A stretch of 7,044 bases of DNA from Planctomycetota bacterium (GTDB lineage Bacteria; Planctomycetota; GCA-002687715; DRQF01): assembly GCA_015485455.1 (NCBI GenBank), contig WFTN01000276.1:1-7044 (forward strand), in the 5' to 3' direction. Positions 5,142 through 7,044 of the stretch are shown one piece after another. The stretch's first letter is position 1, and each line of letters begins with the position of its first letter. Made by a program: the position numbers and the translations under genes. The notes below the pieces were generated by a model. It searched no databases. It was not told the DNA's origin and worked only from the letters and a program-made list of their open reading frames with translations.

Positions 5142-6604
5142 AGTTCACTATTCTCCTTGTTGTTGACATTTGGTTTCGTGATGTACGCTGGCGGCAAACC
5201 ACTGGCCGAAAAGTCAGACAGATATTTCTTCAGCAATTCTGAGCCTCGCTTACCCTGATCTTGTTGTGATATGTCCTGAGCCGGAGGATCATTGCTCAGC
5301 ACTCGTCTCACCGACTCGGCATTCGCTGTCCTGTTTTCCGGGCGAATGGCCACCAAAGCCTCGCCGCTTTCTTCGCTCACCAACCATGCATTGAAAAGAT
5401 CCCAATGTGCGTAGCGCACCAAGACCCGTTTGAAATGACGATAGGCTGCGGGGATTTCGAAGCGTACGCCATCCAAAGCGATCGTGGCGCACTTTCTATT
5501 TGGTGTACGCCAAACTTCACGCATAAATGCCTTGCTCAGAGTAGTGGCGGATGGGCAATCCCTGGAGGCATCGATTGACCCAAGCAAACGATCCATTGGC
5601 GAGGCCTTCATCTCTCGCTGATCCTTGCGATGGTATTCCTGTTCGATCCATGCGCATGTTGCGAGGTTGAGGAATTCGAGGGTTAGGTTAGGCTCGTTAG
5701 CGAGCATCGCCATGAGCCGACCTTCCACCGTGCCAAAGAATCTTTCTTGCTTACCATTCTGCTCGGGGTGAGACGGTAGTGTCGTTTCATGAACGATCCC
5801 AAGGCGAGAAAGACCCGAGCAAAATTCCTCGCTCGTCATAGCCGAGCCGTTATCCGACAGCAAAGCTCGTGGCAAACCACGCTTTTGCAGAGCTTGGCGA
5901 AAGCCATGGGTCAAATCTTCGGTATTCTCATTGAAGTACCATTGAGCATGACAGATGAGGCGAGAATGATCGTCAAGAATACACAGTAAGATTGGCTTGC
6001 GCCAAACTCCGTCATCCCCAAGGATGTTTCGAGAGCCATGGTGAAAATCGAGATGCCACAGTGCGTGCAATCGATCGACTTCGAATCGACGGACTTCCCG
6101 GGGCACGACTTTTTCATCGATCTTCGCCCGTCCACGGCTCTTGCGCTGGCGGCGATCAATGCCTTCTCGTCTCATGAATCGACGGACAGTGTTATAGGAA
6201 GGCACTCGACTCTGCTTCGATTCAGAAAGAAGCAAAGCTTCTAATTCGTCGCGAACAAGCTGCATTGTCCAGTCTGCATGATCCCGACGAATCTGGCGAA
6301 TGTCTTCGCCGATCTTCTCTGTGATAATCGGAGAATGCCCCGTATCCTTCCTTCGCTTATTGCGAAGATCCGAAACCGGATCGACGCCAGCAGCGAGAGC
6401 CTTGTAGTACCACCTTTGAATTGTCTTGAATGAATAGACCTGAGGTAAGTTCGTCTTCGGGTCTATCCAAGCTCGCTCACTGAGAGCTCGAAGCTCAAAT
6501 CGTAAGTCACCTTCTGGCGGCGGAGCCGCCAGAAGGTGACCCACCACAGAAAAGCGCAGCCGGGCTCGCGCTTCACTCAGGTCCTTTTTGTCTTTGCTGT
6601 TCAC
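5138..6604 (-). CDS. DD35E integrase/transposase with Mu-type C-terminal barrel (TnsB/TniA/IstA-like)
   Basis: The product is 488 residues from GTG 6604. The N-terminal 150 residues contain helix-turn-helix-like segments (SFKTIQRWYYKAL at 58-70 and SYNTVRRFMRREGI at 136-149) expected to bind transposon ends. The RNase H-fold core follows, with D186 (LWHLDFHHG), D251 (LLSDNGSAM) and E287 (PEQNGKQERFFG). The 35-residue spacing of the last two is the classic DD35E arrangement, so the metal-binding catalytic triad is complete. Residues of about 375-440 (DGVRFEIPAAYRHFKRVLVRYAHW) fit the small beta-barrel of Mu-like transposases. The tail LLKKYLSDFSASGLPPAYI (about 459-477) is a conserved-looking end that may contact the AAA+ partner, which overlaps this gene by 4 bp. 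The enzyme should cut and join transposon ends to target DNA. A perfect 16-bp inverted repeat lies within codons 22-33. No frameshift is seen. Confidence 0.9.
   Translation of the reverse strand: MNSKDKKDLSEARARLRFSVVGHLLAAPPPEGDLRFELRALSERAWIDPKTNLPQVYSFKTIQRWYYKALAAGVDPVSDLRNKRRKDTGHSPIITEKIGEDIRQIRRDHADWTMQLVRDELEALLLSESKQSRVPSYNTVRRFMRREGIDRRQRKSRGRAKIDEKVVPREVRRFEVDRLHALWHLDFHHGSRNILGDDGVWRKPILLCILDDHSRLICHAQWYFNENTEDLTHGFRQALQKRGLPRALLSDNGSAMTSEEFCSGLSRLGIVHETTLPSHPEQNGKQERFFGTVEGRLMAMLANEPNLTLEFLNLATCAWIEQEYHRKDQREMKASPMDRLLGSIDASRDCPSATTLSKAFMREVWRTPNRKCATIALDGVRFEIPAAYRHFKRVLVRYAHWDLFNAWLVSEESGEALVAIRPENRTANAESVRRVLSNDPPAQDISQQDQGKRGSELLKKYLSDFSASGLPPAYITKPNVNNKENSEL
5153..5158 (-). 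promoter_or_regulatory. Ribosome-binding site of the ATPase gene
   Basis: On the minus strand AAGGAG lies 11 nt before the ATG at 5141, inside the last codons of the integrase gene. It supports this start and shows that the ATPase can recruit ribosomes itself as well as through the ATGA stop-start overlap. Confidence 0.6.
6506..6540. repeat. Perfect 16-bp inverted repeat inside the transposase gene
   Basis: GTCACCTTCTGGCGGC at 6506-6521 and its exact reverse complement at 6525-6540 are separated by only three bases (GGA). In the transposase mRNA this makes a GC-rich 16-bp hairpin with a 3-nt loop covering codons 22-33 (GHLLAAPPPEGD), about 65-100 nt after the start codon. There is no following T-run in either direction. 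A coding sequence would rarely hold such a perfect stem by chance, so it may be an RNA control element, a protein-binding site or a mobile hairpin repeat. Confidence 0.95.
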
Positions 6605-6613
6605 GTCCTTTTT

Positions 6614-6619
6614 CTCCTT
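6614..6619 (-). promoter_or_regulatory. Ribosome-binding site that decides the GTG start of the transposase
   Basis: On the minus strand AAGGAG lies 9 nt before GTG 6604. The frame is open further upstream to a TAA near 6687, but no ATG, GTG or TTG lies in that extension, so GTG 6604 is the best start. Confidence 0.65.
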
Positions 6620-6722
6620 TGGACCAATGTCCAGGGATCCTAAGAGCGTGGCGATGACGAAGAAGCGGTCATCTTCTGCGTGTATTTATAGGCTGGGGTA
6701 GATGGACAAAGAGCCCGGCGAT

Positions 6723-7044
6723 TTAGGGGGATGAGCCGCAGAGAAAGCGCATGAGGAGCGACTGGGAGGATGGGGATTCTTGGACATCGAATGCCAAAAT
6801 GAATCGCCTTGGGACGGGCTCTTCAGGAAAGGGAATTAGGCCTCTGAGGATGCGCCAAATAGGACTGTGTCGAAAATCTTCGCGCCACCATTTGCACCAA
6901 CGTTCAATTGTCCGGCGATCCGTGCCGAATTCACCTGTCAAAATGCTCACCCGCTTGGCGGTTGGACCCTGGAGAAACGCCGCCACCAAAACCACGATAA
7001 TGCCTAAGTAGACCCGGCGACCAAGAAAGCGAGATGAAGGAGGC
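6723..7044 (-). CDS. Helix-turn-helix protein of the transposon (partial, N-terminus outside window)
   Basis: The frame is open from the right edge (first full codon at 7043) to TAA at 6723, giving 106 C-terminal residues. A start at GTG 6995 would be too short: sequence continuing upstream (PPSSRFLGRRVYLGIIVVLV) reads as a conserved part of the protein. The segment QGPTAKRVSILTGEFGTDRRTIERWCKWWREDF (fragment residues 25-57) is a good helix-turn-helix of the transposase or Hin type. From memory, homologues have a cysteine-rich, probably zinc-binding N-terminus and recur beside this integrase/ATPase pair, usually annotated as hypothetical. That part is not visible here. The gene lies 118 bp upstream of the transposase on the same strand and is probably co-transcribed. 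A role in binding transposon ends, choosing targets or regulating is inference. It replaces no recognisable TniQ/TnsD. Confidence 0.7.
   Translation of the reverse strand, partial: PPSSRFLGRRVYLGIIVVLVAAFLQGPTAKRVSILTGEFGTDRRTIERWCKWWREDFRHSPIWRILRGLIPFPEEPVPRRFILAFDVQESPSSQSLLMRFLCGSSP

Larger units (their letters stand above)
4287..7044 (-). mobile_element. Three-gene DDE/AAA+/HTH transposon (partial)
   Basis: Three consecutive same-strand genes encode an HTH protein, a DD35E transposase and an AAA+ helper ATPase, the last two overlapping by ATGA. The set is self-consistent as the transposition machinery of a Mu/Tn7/IS21-type element. The distal end probably lies within 4053-4286, where GAGGCTC repeats cluster. 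The proximal end is beyond 7044, so terminal inverted repeats and target-site duplication cannot be checked, and the outer boundary is unknown. Confidence 0.7.

Noticed and set aside
6684..6690. TATAAAT on the minus strand upstream of the transposase as a -10 box
   Set aside because: No acceptable -35 element lies 16-18 bp upstream, and the gene is probably transcribed with the HTH gene before it.

Overview
The window looks like accessory DNA from an environmental bacterium of roughly balanced base composition. The best taxonomic clue is the large secreted protein at 1125-4052. It has calcium-loop (FG-GAP/VCBS-like) repeats and a C-terminal beta-rich domain of a type I associate with large exported proteins of Planctomycetota. 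The transposon family on the right is, from memory, also common in Planctomycetota, Acidobacteriota and Myxococcota. The assignment to Planctomycetota is an inference, not a demonstrated fact.

Layout. Positions 1-109 hold the last 35 codons of an unidentified plus-strand gene. Positions 336-626 (minus strand) hold a decayed tyrosine recombinase: its C-terminal catalytic part is intact and the rest is missing. Positions 627-1124 hold no convincing gene. At 1099-1138 an exact 20-bp tandem duplication covers the start codon of the following gene. That gene (1125-4052, plus strand) encodes a 975-residue exported protein with a signal peptide, a lysine-rich segment, an HETLH zincin-like motif, several Asp-rich calcium-type loops and a C-terminal beta domain. 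Positions 4053-4286 are non-coding and repeat-rich, and may contain one end of the neighbouring transposon.

The right side (4287-7044, all minus strand) is a three-gene transposition module that runs off the window. In transcription order it has a helix-turn-helix protein with its N-terminus outside the window (7044-6723), a DD35E integrase/transposase with a Mu-type C-terminal barrel (6604-5138), and an ExeA/TniB/IstB-like AAA+ ATPase (5141-4287). The last two genes overlap by ATGA. This resembles the DDE transposase plus AAA+ helper logic of Tn7, Tn5053/Tn402, Mu and IS21, but none of the usual third partners (TnsA, TniQ/TnsD) is visible. The HTH protein takes that place, and its role is unknown to me.

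Points that most repay a second look: the three-gene transposition module; a perfect 16-bp inverted repeat inside the 5' part of the transposase gene; the frame-changing 20-bp duplication at the start of the secreted-protein gene; the HETLH motif in that protein; and the direct repeats and back-to-back palindromes around the distal end of the transposon. No tRNA, rRNA, CRISPR array or riboswitch was seen.
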